In this document: positions 1 through 5,422 of the stretch, one piece after another
Layout of the letters: each line of letters opens with the position of its first letter
How positions within the stretch are numbered: the stretch's first letter is position 1
From: DASYAN01 sp036501345
Lineage (GTDB): Bacteria; Chloroflexota; Ktedonobacteria; Ktedonobacterales; Ktedonobacteraceae
DNA length: 5,461 nt
Assembly: GCA_036501345.1 (NCBI GenBank)
Contig: DASYAN010000306.1
Coordinates: 1-5,461, forward strand
Direction of reading: 5' to 3'
Notes under the pieces: generated by a model
What the model was told of the DNA's origin: nothing
Databases searched by the model: none
What the model saw: only the letters and a program-made list of their open reading frames with translations
Position numbers and translations under genes: made by a program

Positions 1-578
1 ACAATCTCTATATCCAGGCAACAAGCAGAGCACCAATTTTTACCGATTCTCTGCAATTACAAACAGCTAATCAATGGCAACCAGCAAATACTCCTGGTAG
101 GTGTAATCTCCAGGCAGATGCACTGCATACATTCAGTCCAAGTGGATCAACAGCGGCAGAATGCGTGCTAGAAGCAGCAAAATTCACGAATTTTGCCTTC
201 CAAGTGCAAGTCAGCATTGTCCAGGGGAATACTGCTGGCCTCGTTTTTCGTGCTGATAGCCTGGGACACAAACAATATCTTCTGGGTATCACGACTAGCG
301 GCAGGTATATGTTGGCACTTACCACCAAATCCAGTGGCTCTCAACCGCATGTACTTGCTAGTGGAATAAGCAGTGTGATCAATCAAGGACTAAACCACTT
401 CAATCAGCTCACGATTATTGCTCGTGATTCCACCCTCTATTTGTATATTAATGGCCAGTTTATTACGCAAGTCAATGATGGGACCTACTCCTCCGGATCT
501 ATTGGTCTGTACTCTGTTGATCCACATGGAACAGCTACAGAAGCGGTTTTTGATTATTTATGCATCTGGAGCGTGTGA
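1..578 (+). CDS. C-terminal part of a protein with a LamG / 3-keto-disaccharide-hydrolase-like jelly-roll domain (5' truncated)
   Basis: The reading frame is open from base 3 to the TGA at 576-578 with no stop, so 191 residues of a longer protein are visible and the true start lies before the window. The visible part fits a concanavalin-A-like beta-sandwich. It begins with FTDSL and a linker containing two Cys, then a strand pattern of the type AGLVFRAD...QYLLGI, then LYLYINGQFITQVNDGTYSSGSIGLY and a final VFDYLCIW strand. Such folds bind or cleave glycans. In Ktedonobacteria similar domains often sit at the C-terminus of large membrane proteins, including Ser/Thr kinases, but the N-terminal part is not visible here. 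No signal peptide or catalytic residue can be judged. An internal ATG at 165 would cut the fold in half and is not the start. The domain-fold call is fairly sure; the function is unknown. Confidence 0.75.
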   Translation, partial: NLYIQATSRAPIFTDSLQLQTANQWQPANTPGRCNLQADALHTFSPSGSTAAECVLEAAKFTNFAFQVQVSIVQGNTAGLVFRADSLGHKQYLLGITTSGRYMLALTTKSSGSQPHVLASGISSVINQGLNHFNQLTIIARDSTLYLYINGQFITQVNDGTYSSGSIGLYSVDPHGTATEAVFDYLCIWSV

Positions 579-701
579 AGTAATAAATTTTTCCAACTAT
601 AGGAGAGACCTCCAAGGATCCTCCGCCCTATCGCTGTACTCATTTTCATTCTGGTATTGGTGCTCATCATAAGCAGCAGTGAACTTGGATGAGATCGGGA
701 C
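579..701. other. Non-coding gap between the truncated gene and the serS promoter
   Basis: No convincing hairpin with a T-run follows the upstream stop codon, so no rho-independent terminator is called. The only structure of note is a start-less open stretch at about 603-689, in the same frame as the upstream gene. It reads RILRPIAVLIFILV followed by LVLIISSS and ends at a TGA at 690-692. It looks like a basic residue plus a membrane helix but has no ATG, GTG or TTG start before it. Confidence 0.4.
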
Positions 702-730
702 TTGACAAAGCCAGCATCGGCTGCTATCCT
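702..730 (+). promoter_or_regulatory. Sigma-70-type promoter of the serS T-box transcript
   Basis: A perfect -35 TTGACA (702-707) and a -10 TATCCT (725-730) are separated by exactly 17 bases. Transcription would start near 737, placing the whole T-box leader downstream and giving a leader of about 326 bases before the serS ATG. The position just ahead of the T-box stem I supports it. Confidence 0.8.
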
Positions 731-736
731 CACACT

Positions 737-1034
737 ACGAGATATTTTACGGCAATGATTGGGATAAGTATCTCTTGCCGGGTTATGTTCACAGAGAGCT
801 GCGGGACGGTGTAACGCAGCGGCAAGCAAGAGCGAAATCCACCCAGGAGCCTGCGCGATAAGCGCCAACGGATGCCTCCGTTATCAGGCAGATACAAGTT
901 GCAACAGAAAATGTTCAAAGGGATAGAGAGTAAGTCTTCCTCCATTTTCTCTGTTGGAAAAATCAAGGTGGCACCACGATTTAGCGTAACTCGCGCCGTC
1001 GTCCTTCGCAACGGAGGGACACGGCGTTTTTTTT
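737..1034 (+). ncRNA. T-box leader (tRNA-Ser sensing riboswitch) of serS
   Basis: The leader binds uncharged tRNA-Ser in the nascent transcript and then prevents termination, switching on SerRS synthesis. Stem I shows GGGATAAGTA on its 5' side (761-770) and CTTGCCG (774-780) pairing with CGGCAAG (820-826). The conserved AGAGAG precedes a distal hairpin in which GCTGCG pairs with CGCAGC (818 region). The specifier loop is GAAA-UCC-A, with UCC at 838-840, a Ser codon read by tRNA-Ser(GGA), followed by the usual purine. Two further hairpins follow, GCGC/GCGC (853-865) and AACGGA/TCCGTT (867-882). The T-box AAGGTGGCACCACG lies at 965-978. Its UGGC bulge (969-972) would pair with GCCA, fitting the G73 discriminator of tRNA-Ser. 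The antiterminator pairs AAGG (965-968) with CCTT (1003-1006) and ACG (976-978) with CGT (1000-1002). Confidence 0.95.
994..1034 (+). terminator. Conditional rho-independent terminator of the serS T-box
   Basis: CGCCGT (994-999) pairs with ACGGCG (1021-1026). An inner stem of GTCCTTC (1001-1007) with GGAGGGAC (1013-1020) follows, and eight T residues at 1027-1034. Bases 1000-1006 are also needed by the antiterminator, so the two folds exclude each other, as expected of a T-box switch. The terminator should form when charged tRNA-Ser is plentiful. Confidence 0.93.
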
Positions 1035-1062
1035 GTGAGATATTGTAAAGGAGAAAGTTATT

Positions 1063-2352
1063 ATGCTCGATCTGGCATTCATTCGCAATCACCCAGACAT
1101 TGTCAAGGAGGCAGCTCGTCTCAAAAACAATTCCATCGATATCGATGCACTGCTAGAACTAGACCAGCGCGTATTGGCGCTCCAGCATCATGTGGAAGAG
1201 ACACGCGCCAAACAAAATCAACTTTCCAAGAGCATCCAGCAGGCAGCTAAAGAGAAAAATGTCGCATTACGTAATGAGCTCATCGCCCAAGGAAAGCAAC
1301 TTGCCGAGCAGATTAAGGAAATGGAGCCAGAGCTTACTGCAGTTACCGAAGAACGCTATAACATGCTCTTGCTTGTCCCAAACATTCCTGATGCAAGTGC
1401 TCCTATCGGCAAAGATGAGAATGACAATGTGCCAATCAAGTATTGGGGAGAACCAACTAACTGGGACTTTAAACCTCTGGATCACTACGAACTGATGCAA
1501 AAGCTTGATCTGGTGGATATCGAACGCGCCGTTAAGGTAGCTGGTAGCCGTAGTTATGTGCTCAAGGGTGATGCTGCTCGTCTGGAACTGGCACTAATCA
1601 ATTTTGCCCTGGATCGCATGGCTCGCAAGGGCTTTACGCCGCTCATTGTGCCAGCAATGGCACGAGATTTCTGCTTTATTGGCAACGGACAATTTCCCAA
1701 AGGGCGCGATCAGGTATACGAAGTTATGGATCAGGATCTATTCTTGGTTGGTACATCTGAGGTCTCAATTACTGGCATGTACAAGGACGAAATTCTCAAA
1801 GCTGAAGACCTGCCGCTAAAATTTGTCGGCTACTGCCCGTGTTTTCGCCAGGAAGCTGGTACCTATGGAAAGGATACACGAGGCGTCTTCCGCATTCACC
1901 AGTTCAATAAGGTCGAGCAATACATCATCTGCAAAGCCGACCACGAGGAGTCTGTACACTGGCATGAGCACTTGTTGCAAAATGCAGAAGAACTGGTTCA
2001 GGAGCTTGAAATTCCCTACCGCGTTGTGAATGTTTGTACAGGTGATATGGGCGATGGAAAAGTTGGCATGTACGACTTGGAATGCTGGGTTCCGAGCGAG
2101 AATCGCTACCGTGAGACTCATTCGTGCTCATATCTGCACGATTGGCAGGCTCGCCGTGCAAATATCCGCTATCGAGATGAAGATGGGAAAGTCAAATTTG
2201 TTCACACACTCAACAATACTGCTATTGCGACACCACGTATTCTGATTCCGCTATTGGAGACACATCAGCAGGCAGATGGTAGTATCCGTATTCCAGAAGC
2301 ATTGAGCCCCTATATGGGAGGCCAGCAATTCATCCGTCCACGGTTGGGCTAG
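1063..2352 (+). CDS. serS: Seryl-tRNA synthetase (class II), divergent subtype
   Basis: The cytoplasmic enzyme joins serine to tRNA-Ser through seryl-adenylate. The 429-residue length is normal for the family. The start ATG has AAAGGAG (1047-1053) nine bases upstream and the classic MLDLAFIRNHPDIVKEAA opening. Residues about 1-105 form the charged, coiled-coil tRNA-binding arm. The catalytic core follows: the serine-loop position reads TSE (231-233) where most SerRS have TAE, motif 2 is FRQEAG (261-266, Arg262) running to FNKVEQ (281-286), and motif 3 is NNTAIATPRILIPLLE (384-399, Arg392). The segment ETHSCSYLHDWQARRANIRY (351-370) replaces the common E(I/V)SSCSN-type sequence. The gene is intact and is the target of the T-box upstream. 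The serine assignment is confirmed independently by the UCC specifier. It stands alone in its transcript and converges on the multicopper oxidase gene. Confidence 0.98.
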   Translation: MLDLAFIRNHPDIVKEAARLKNNSIDIDALLELDQRVLALQHHVEETRAKQNQLSKSIQQAAKEKNVALRNELIAQGKQLAEQIKEMEPELTAVTEERYNMLLLVPNIPDASAPIGKDENDNVPIKYWGEPTNWDFKPLDHYELMQKLDLVDIERAVKVAGSRSYVLKGDAARLELALINFALDRMARKGFTPLIVPAMARDFCFIGNGQFPKGRDQVYEVMDQDLFLVGTSEVSITGMYKDEILKAEDLPLKFVGYCPCFRQEAGTYGKDTRGVFRIHQFNKVEQYIICKADHEESVHWHEHLLQNAEELVQELEIPYRVVNVCTGDMGDGKVGMYDLECWVPSENRYRETHSCSYLHDWQARRANIRYRDEDGKVKFVHTLNNTAIATPRILIPLLETHQQADGSIRIPEALSPYMGGQQFIRPRLG

Positions 2353-2452
2353 CTATTCAGCCTGAGGCACTTATTGATTGACTTGAGCTCAACTTGAGAT
2401 AAGATTGCCCTTATTGAGAAGGGAAATTTGTTCTGAAAATGAGCTCAACCAT
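2353..2452. other. Convergent intergenic region with possible bidirectional weak terminator
   Basis: serS and the oxidase gene end facing each other across 100 bases. CCCTT (2408-2412) pairs with AAGGG (2419-2423) around a 6-base loop and is followed by AAATTT on the plus strand. The palindrome TTGAGCTCAA (2383-2392) recurs as TGAGCTCAA at 2440-2448, so the two copies can also pair with each other across the small hairpin. The stem is short and the T-run imperfect, so termination here is plausible but not sure. Confidence 0.4.
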
Positions 2453-3586
2453 TCAAACAGCACCATTGGTGAGTAGGAACTGACCAAACATGCCCAACTC
2501 GCCGGGGTCATCGTGGGAATGGAACATATAGCTCCCAGGAGTAAAGTGTTTTGTGTCAAATGTGAACTCAAGAATTTCACGCTGTAACAGGCTCAATGTC
2601 ACCATATCATTGAGTTCAGTGGGAGTAGTTTTCGTTCCCGAAGGGTAGCGATTAAAGAAGTTGGCATGTAGGTGAAACGAGATAGCTGGCTCACCACAGA
2701 CCATATTGACCAGATAGAGGCGTATGGGTTGGCCCAGAGGGATCGCTATCTGATTTCTGCCGTAGTGATTGGCTACTGTGTTGAACGCGTAGACGGTATT
2801 CTTGGTTGAAGGGGCAATGGGAAACGCGTTCATTACCATGACTAGCTCGACCATCGGCGGCCGCGCTGCGGGCGGATCGACAATCATCGCACCATAAAGC
2901 CCTTTCCCGATGTGCGCACTCGCCGGGAAGACATGACAGTGGTAGGCCATGAGACCGGGGGGGTCTGCAACGAATTCGTACTTGACCGTCTGCCTGGGGC
3001 CTGCAGCTATCAGTGATCCATCATTGCCAGTATTATGGATACCATGGAAGTGAATGGAGTGGGTAAAGGGAGTCATGTTCGTATAATTAATGACAATATT
3101 TTCTCCTTGAGTACAGCGTAATGTTGGTCCTGGCACCTTGGCAGTAGCAACCGATGTTCCAAATGCCCAGGCTCCAAATTGCATTGCTTGACCAGTGGTG
3201 TTATCGATGGCAACCGTAATGTTCCTGTCGACCGAAACAAGATTGAATACACGCGTTGGCTGTCCATTGACTGTCTGGACCTTGCCCTTCTCAAATTGTT
3301 GGATAAATTTCGATGGATCGAAGCCTCCATTGAGTTGAGGATTTACGCCTTTGAGCAGATATGGCAAGCTAGGTACAGCTCCTGCTGCCATGCCAGCCAT
3401 ACCAGCCATACCAGCCATACCAGCCATGCTGGAATCGTTGTTATTTGAGATATGGGAAGAGGCATAAGCGATGTTTGGCTTCCCTTGTGAACCAGTCGAC
3501 AAGGCCAATACGTTGCTGACGAGTCCAGCAACGCCAATCCCTCCTCCTAAAAACATGCGTCGAGATATCCGCTGGCGCTTCGTCAT
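2453..3586 (-). CDS. Tat-exported two-domain multicopper oxidase (type C-like), laccase family
   Basis: Predicted to oxidise a metal ion or phenolic substrate outside the membrane and reduce O2 to water. The N-terminus has a twin-arginine signal, SRRMFLGG (8-15) plus a hydrophobic stretch to about residue 30. Residues 54-67 are a Met-Ala-Gly repeat. Two cupredoxin domains follow. Domain 1 has THSIHFHG (175-182), with H176 a likely type 1 ligand and H179/H181 cluster ligands, and YHCHVF (215-220), where C217 lies between H216 and H218, then H225 and Leu230 at the axial place. Domain 2 has HLH (305-307) and HSH (356-358), with Ser357 where a second type 1 Cys could sit. Four HxH pairs mean a full trinuclear cluster, built between subunits in this family. 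The 377 residues suit a two-domain enzyme. The start ATG has AGGAGGG (3600-3594) seven bases upstream. The substrate is unknown. Confidence 0.93.
   Translation of the reverse strand: MTKRQRISRRMFLGGGIGVAGLVSNVLALSTGSQGKPNIAYASSHISNNNDSSMAGMAGMAGMAGMAAGAVPSLPYLLKGVNPQLNGGFDPSKFIQQFEKGKVQTVNGQPTRVFNLVSVDRNITVAIDNTTGQAMQFGAWAFGTSVATAKVPGPTLRCTQGENIVINYTNMTPFTHSIHFHGIHNTGNDGSLIAAGPRQTVKYEFVADPPGLMAYHCHVFPASAHIGKGLYGAMIVDPPAARPPMVELVMVMNAFPIAPSTKNTVYAFNTVANHYGRNQIAIPLGQPIRLYLVNMVCGEPAISFHLHANFFNRYPSGTKTTPTELNDMVTLSLLQREILEFTFDTKHFTPGSYMFHSHDDPGELGMFGQFLLTNGAV
3384..3428 (-). repeat. 9-base tandem repeat encoding Met-Ala-Gly
   Basis: Four nearly identical 9-base units (plus strand CCAGCCATA or CCAGCCATG, 3393-3428) are preceded by a degenerate unit, GCTGCCATG (3384-3392). 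They encode MAGMAGMAGMAG then MAA in the mature N-terminal region of the oxidase. Units of nine bases keep the frame, so copy number can vary without breaking the gene. Spaced methionines could bind Cu(I), but this is inference. Confidence 0.9.
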
Positions 3587-3701
3587 TGTATTGCCCTCCT
3601 GAATGTAGTATTTGGCACTTCTCTAAAATAAGTGGTGCCTATAGCTCATCCAGAAATTTCACTGAAGCTACTTCCATGTAGGGGGCAGAATCCAGAGTAT
3701 T

Positions 3702-3715
3702 TTTCGGACAAGCTC
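3702..3715 (-). promoter_or_regulatory. Shared upstream box, copy 2 (oxidase gene)
   Basis: The minus strand reads GAGCTTGTCCGAAA, its near edge 116 bases before the oxidase ATG. It matches 12 of 14 bases with the box before the Asn-tail gene (4637-4650), and GCTTGTCCGAAAA matches 11 of 13 with the box before the 201-aa gene (5447-5459). The role is unknown: it could be a protein-binding site or part of an RNA leader. Confidence 0.45.
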
Positions 3716-3790
3716 GTGGTTATGGCTTGCTCTTCCTGACCGGGCTTTATGAAGAGTGACTGAGACTACCTTGGCAATCTTGGGGTGAGG

Positions 3791-3832
3791 CAGGCTCTCT
3801 TGGAGTAAGTGAAATCTCCTCCTGAGAGCCTG
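3791..3832 (-). repeat. Hairpin-forming copy of a repeated intergenic element
   Basis: CAGGCTCTC (3791-3799) and GAGAGCCTG (3824-3832) are perfect 9-base inverted arms. Inside, GGAG (3802-3805) can pair with CTCC (3816-3819). The stretch 3799-3824 matches 4690-4715 at 21 of 26 bases, and all five differences are transitions. Similarity resumes after a one-base gap with CCTGATCTC against CCTAATCTC. It lies 213 bases before the oxidase start. It may be a cis-acting RNA or a dispersed genomic repeat. Confidence 0.55.
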
Positions 3833-3980
3833 ATCTCTTCCCAAGTCTACTAGACTAGCACTGAGGCTGTGATTTGATAGGGAGCGTATCCGGAGCTTCC
3901 TTTCTGGAAAGGTCTACTGTACTACCTTACCATAAGGAAGTCCGAATGATACGATCTTACTTGATCACTTAACTCACTGA

Positions 3981-4538
3981 CTAGTTATTGTTGTTGTTGT
4001 TGTTGTTGTTGTTCTGTCCGAGCAGGGTGCTCTCGCTAACGTTGATGAACTTTTGACCGATCTTAAGGCCTAATGTGTTGGCAGTTGTGCCTCCACCAGG
4101 AAGCTCGGCAACCCACAACTCGACTACCTTTTGACCATTGTTTACATCGCTAACTTTGAAGATTGAGCCTTGGAATACTTCGGTCTTTCCGTTATTGTCT
4201 TGCTTAGCAAGTGTAATCCAATGTCCTGTTACAATGTCAGCTGCGGTAACTGGGTGGAGAGTCATCGAGTCGAGGGCAGTAACGCCTTTAGGAATGAAGC
4301 TAAGGTTGAGGGCATTAGCTGCCGGGACTGGGTTAATTTGGGTAGTAGCAGCTATAGCCTTAATACTCTTGTCTACTTTTATGTTGTTGTTGTTATTGCC
4401 GCATCCTGCGAAGGCAACGAAAGGAGCGACAAAGAATATGGCAGCTACCACGATAAGGCAGAGTGTCTGTCCTATTACTAGTGCTCTGCGCCGGGTGTTG
4501 ATTAGTACTCGGCACCTGTTAAGAAAACCTGTATTCAT
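3981..4538 (-). CDS. Small exported protein with poly-Asn tail, possible lipoprotein
   Basis: No known family is recognised. The 185-residue product starts with a basic n-region (RTRRR-type, residues 8-18) and a long hydrophobic segment (about 19-44), ending in FAGC (43-46). This is a weak lipobox that would leave Cys46 at the mature N-terminus, although simple secretion is also possible. A short Asn run (48-52) follows, then a beta-rich domain (about 60-170) with GHWITL (105-110) and GQKVVELWV (135-143), then ten Asn residues to the end (176-185). The ATG at 4538 is chosen because AGAGAGGAA lies about 8-10 bases upstream and it directly begins an export signal. An in-frame TTG at 4646 would add 36 hydrophilic residues and bury the signal. 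The GHWI and VELW region resembles the neighbouring 201-aa protein, suggesting distant paralogy. A surface or partner role for the oxidase is inferred only from position. Confidence 0.8.
   Translation of the reverse strand: MNTGFLNRCRVLINTRRRALVIGQTLCLIVVAAIFFVAPFVAFAGCGNNNNNIKVDKSIKAIAATTQINPVPAANALNLSFIPKGVTALDSMTLHPVTAADIVTGHWITLAKQDNNGKTEVFQGSIFKVSDVNNGQKVVELWVAELPGGGTTANTLGLKIGQKFINVSESTLLGQNNNNNNNNNN
3984..4013 (-). repeat. Trinucleotide microsatellite encoding ten C-terminal asparagines
   Basis: The plus strand shows ten codon-length units of GTT with one ATT variant, ending directly at the TAG stop (3981-3983). On the coding strand these are AAC/AAT codons. A shorter tract of the same kind codes for the five Asn near the signal peptide (about 4383-4397). 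Slippage would change tail length without a frameshift. Confidence 0.92.
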
Positions 4539-4636
4539 GAAGTTGTTTCCTCTCTTCTGTTCAGGGTTATCCTCTTTACTGAGGATGTATCCCGCTACCT
4601 TGATTTGCTGCTCAATCAGATCAGCTTCAGTCAAAC

Positions 4637-4650
4637 TTTTGGACAAGTTC
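4637..4650 (-). promoter_or_regulatory. Shared upstream box, copy 1 (poly-Asn protein gene)
   Basis: The minus strand reads GAACTTGTCCAAAA, its near edge 99 bases before the chosen ATG at 4538. It overlaps the alternative TTG start, which argues that this stretch is regulatory rather than coding. See the matching boxes at 3702-3715 and 5447-5459. Confidence 0.45.
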
Positions 4651-4652
4651 TA

Positions 4653-4732
4653 AGGTTACATTGCCAACCTTGTATTTAAGGCCAGTTCCCTTGGAGCGAG
4701 TGGAATCCCTTCCTGTAACCTAATCTCCTCCT
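4653..4732 (-). repeat. Second copy of the repeated intergenic element, flanked by inverted arms
   Basis: Positions 4690-4732 are related to 3799-3842, with a conserved CTTGGAG..AGTG.AATC core. AGGTTACA (4653-4660) and TGTAACCT (4714-4721) are perfect 8-base inverted arms enclosing the core, so this copy too can fold into a hairpin, though with a longer loop than the other copy. It lies between the stop of the 201-aa gene and the start of the poly-Asn gene. Confidence 0.55.
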
Positions 4733-4748
4733 ATATAAGTTTGTTAAC

Positions 4749-5354
4749 TTACTTTACTTTTACTGTTGATGGTGCTCCGACGACGGGCTTTGGAGCTGGA
4801 GCCGAGGGTACGATTGCAGTAGCACCCCATCCAGAGGTAGCAAGACCAGGAGGAACGATGACATTGCCCTGGGCATCCTTCACAACGTTAAGGAGAACAA
4901 AGTTGCCCTCATATTTCTGGATTACAGCTTGGGAAGTCATTGCGGTGGAGCTAGGTGTACCAATCAGAAGCTCGATCTTCCCAGTGGTCTTGTCGATGCT
5001 GTTGATTGTAGCTGTGAAGCCATACGCCTGATGTGTTGTGTCTGTCAAGTTAACCGCAATCCACGCACCTTTGTTCAGGTTAGCAAGAGGGACTTTGGGG
5101 GCGCGGGTAAGATCGAGAGCTGCATTGGCTGGAATAGGAATAAGTTTGCCGTTTGCATCAACTAGATTGGGCAGTGGGGCGCTAACTAGGCCCATGAAGT
5201 CGGCCTTGACACTCGTAAGGAGTTTAGGCTCTTGTACAACCTTCGCCATTGTTAGCGCAGGAAAAGCAAAGTAAGCTACAGCTAAAGCTGTCAGGACGAA
5301 CAGACCAGCAGTTCTCGCTATCCATATTTTGTGAAGCGAAACAGTGTTTTTCAT
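4749..5354 (-). CDS. Small secreted protein with Pro/Ala/Lys-rich tail
   Basis: No known family is recognised. The 201-residue product has a typical signal peptide: a positive start (MKNTVSLHKIWIAR), a hydrophobic core at about 16-35 and a likely cleavage after TMA (35-37). The mature part looks beta-rich, with AALDL (78-82), GAWIAV (96-101), INSIDKTTGKIELLIG (117-132) and VLLNVVKDAQGNVIVPPG (153-170). It ends in a flexible tail, PSAPAPKPVVGAPSTVKVK. There is no Cys and no evident metal-binding or catalytic motif. The ATG has AAGGAG (5366-5361) six bases upstream. Its LD..., G-W-I and TTGKIELL segments line up with those of the poly-Asn protein downstream, in the same order and spacing, so the two may share one fold. 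It may be first of a co-regulated set leading to the multicopper oxidase, but the 210-base spacer argues against tight translational coupling. Confidence 0.85.
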   Translation of the reverse strand: MKNTVSLHKIWIARTAGLFVLTALAVAYFAFPALTMAKVVQEPKLLTSVKADFMGLVSAPLPNLVDANGKLIPIPANAALDLTRAPKVPLANLNKGAWIAVNLTDTTHQAYGFTATINSIDKTTGKIELLIGTPSSTAMTSQAVIQKYEGNFVLLNVVKDAQGNVIVPPGLATSGWGATAIVPSAPAPKPVVGAPSTVKVK

Positions 5355-5395
5355 TGAAGTCTCCTTTTCTCTCAGTCAGAGAGGGGTTGGTTACT

Positions 5396-5415
5396 ATTAT
5401 AGCCGATGAGTCGGC
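5396..5415 (-). promoter_or_regulatory. Probable -10 region with adjoining dyad, upstream of the 201-aa gene
   Basis: The minus strand carries a perfect TATAAT (5401-5396), which would start transcription near 5389 and give a leader of about 35 bases. Directly upstream, GCCGA-N4-TCGGC (5402-5415) fills the spacer where a repressor or activator could sit. No good -35 hexamer is seen at 16-18 bases, so an activator or alternative sigma factor is possible. Confidence 0.5.
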
Positions 5416-5422
5416 CATTTCA

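Larger units (their letters stand above)
3587..3980 (-). other. 394-base leader/spacer upstream of the oxidase gene, rich in dyads
   Basis: No credible gene is seen. Reading toward the oxidase (minus strand) it holds several structures. CTTCCTT (3896-3902) pairs with AAGGAAG (3934-3940) around an inner AAGGT/ACCTT stem (3909-3913, 3924-3928). CCTTA-CCA-TAAGG lies at 3925-3937. A perfect dyad AGTCTA-C-TAGACT lies at 3844-3856. A hairpin with 9-base arms lies at 3791-3832, and a shared box at 3702-3715. GGCACTT (3614-3620) faces AAGTGGTGCC (3630-3639) close to the start codon. None has a U-tract typical of a rho-independent terminator. No clear -35/-10 pair was found, so the oxidase promoter is not assigned. 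Confidence 0.55.

Noticed and set aside
71..328. Minus-strand open frame opposite the truncated gene
   Set aside because: Shadow of the real plus-strand frame; no ribosome site or recognisable domain.
730..1092. Open frame of 120 codons on the minus strand
   Set aside because: It covers the T-box leader and its terminator; the sequence there is explained by RNA structure on the plus strand.
3384..3428. Short tandem repeat as a possible CRISPR array
   Set aside because: Units are nine bases with no spacers and lie in frame inside a coding sequence.
2453..3586. Copper nitrite reductase (nirK)
   Set aside because: Domain 1 type 1 spacing is similar, but the four HxH pairs needed for a trinuclear oxygen-reducing cluster are all present and the NirK-type Met axial ligand is missing.
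3896..3940. Rho-independent terminator of the poly-Asn gene
   Set aside because: The nested stems are present, but no U-run follows on the minus strand.
4539..4646. Extension of the poly-Asn protein to a TTG start at 4646
   Set aside because: It would put 36 hydrophilic residues before the signal peptide. The ATG at 4538 has its own good ribosome site, and the TTG overlaps the shared upstream box.
4138..4653. Long open frame on the plus strand (171 codons) opposite the poly-Asn protein gene
   Set aside because: It is antisense to a gene with a clear ribosome site and signal peptide. Its protein has no domain logic, and the leucine runs come from the complement of Asn codons.
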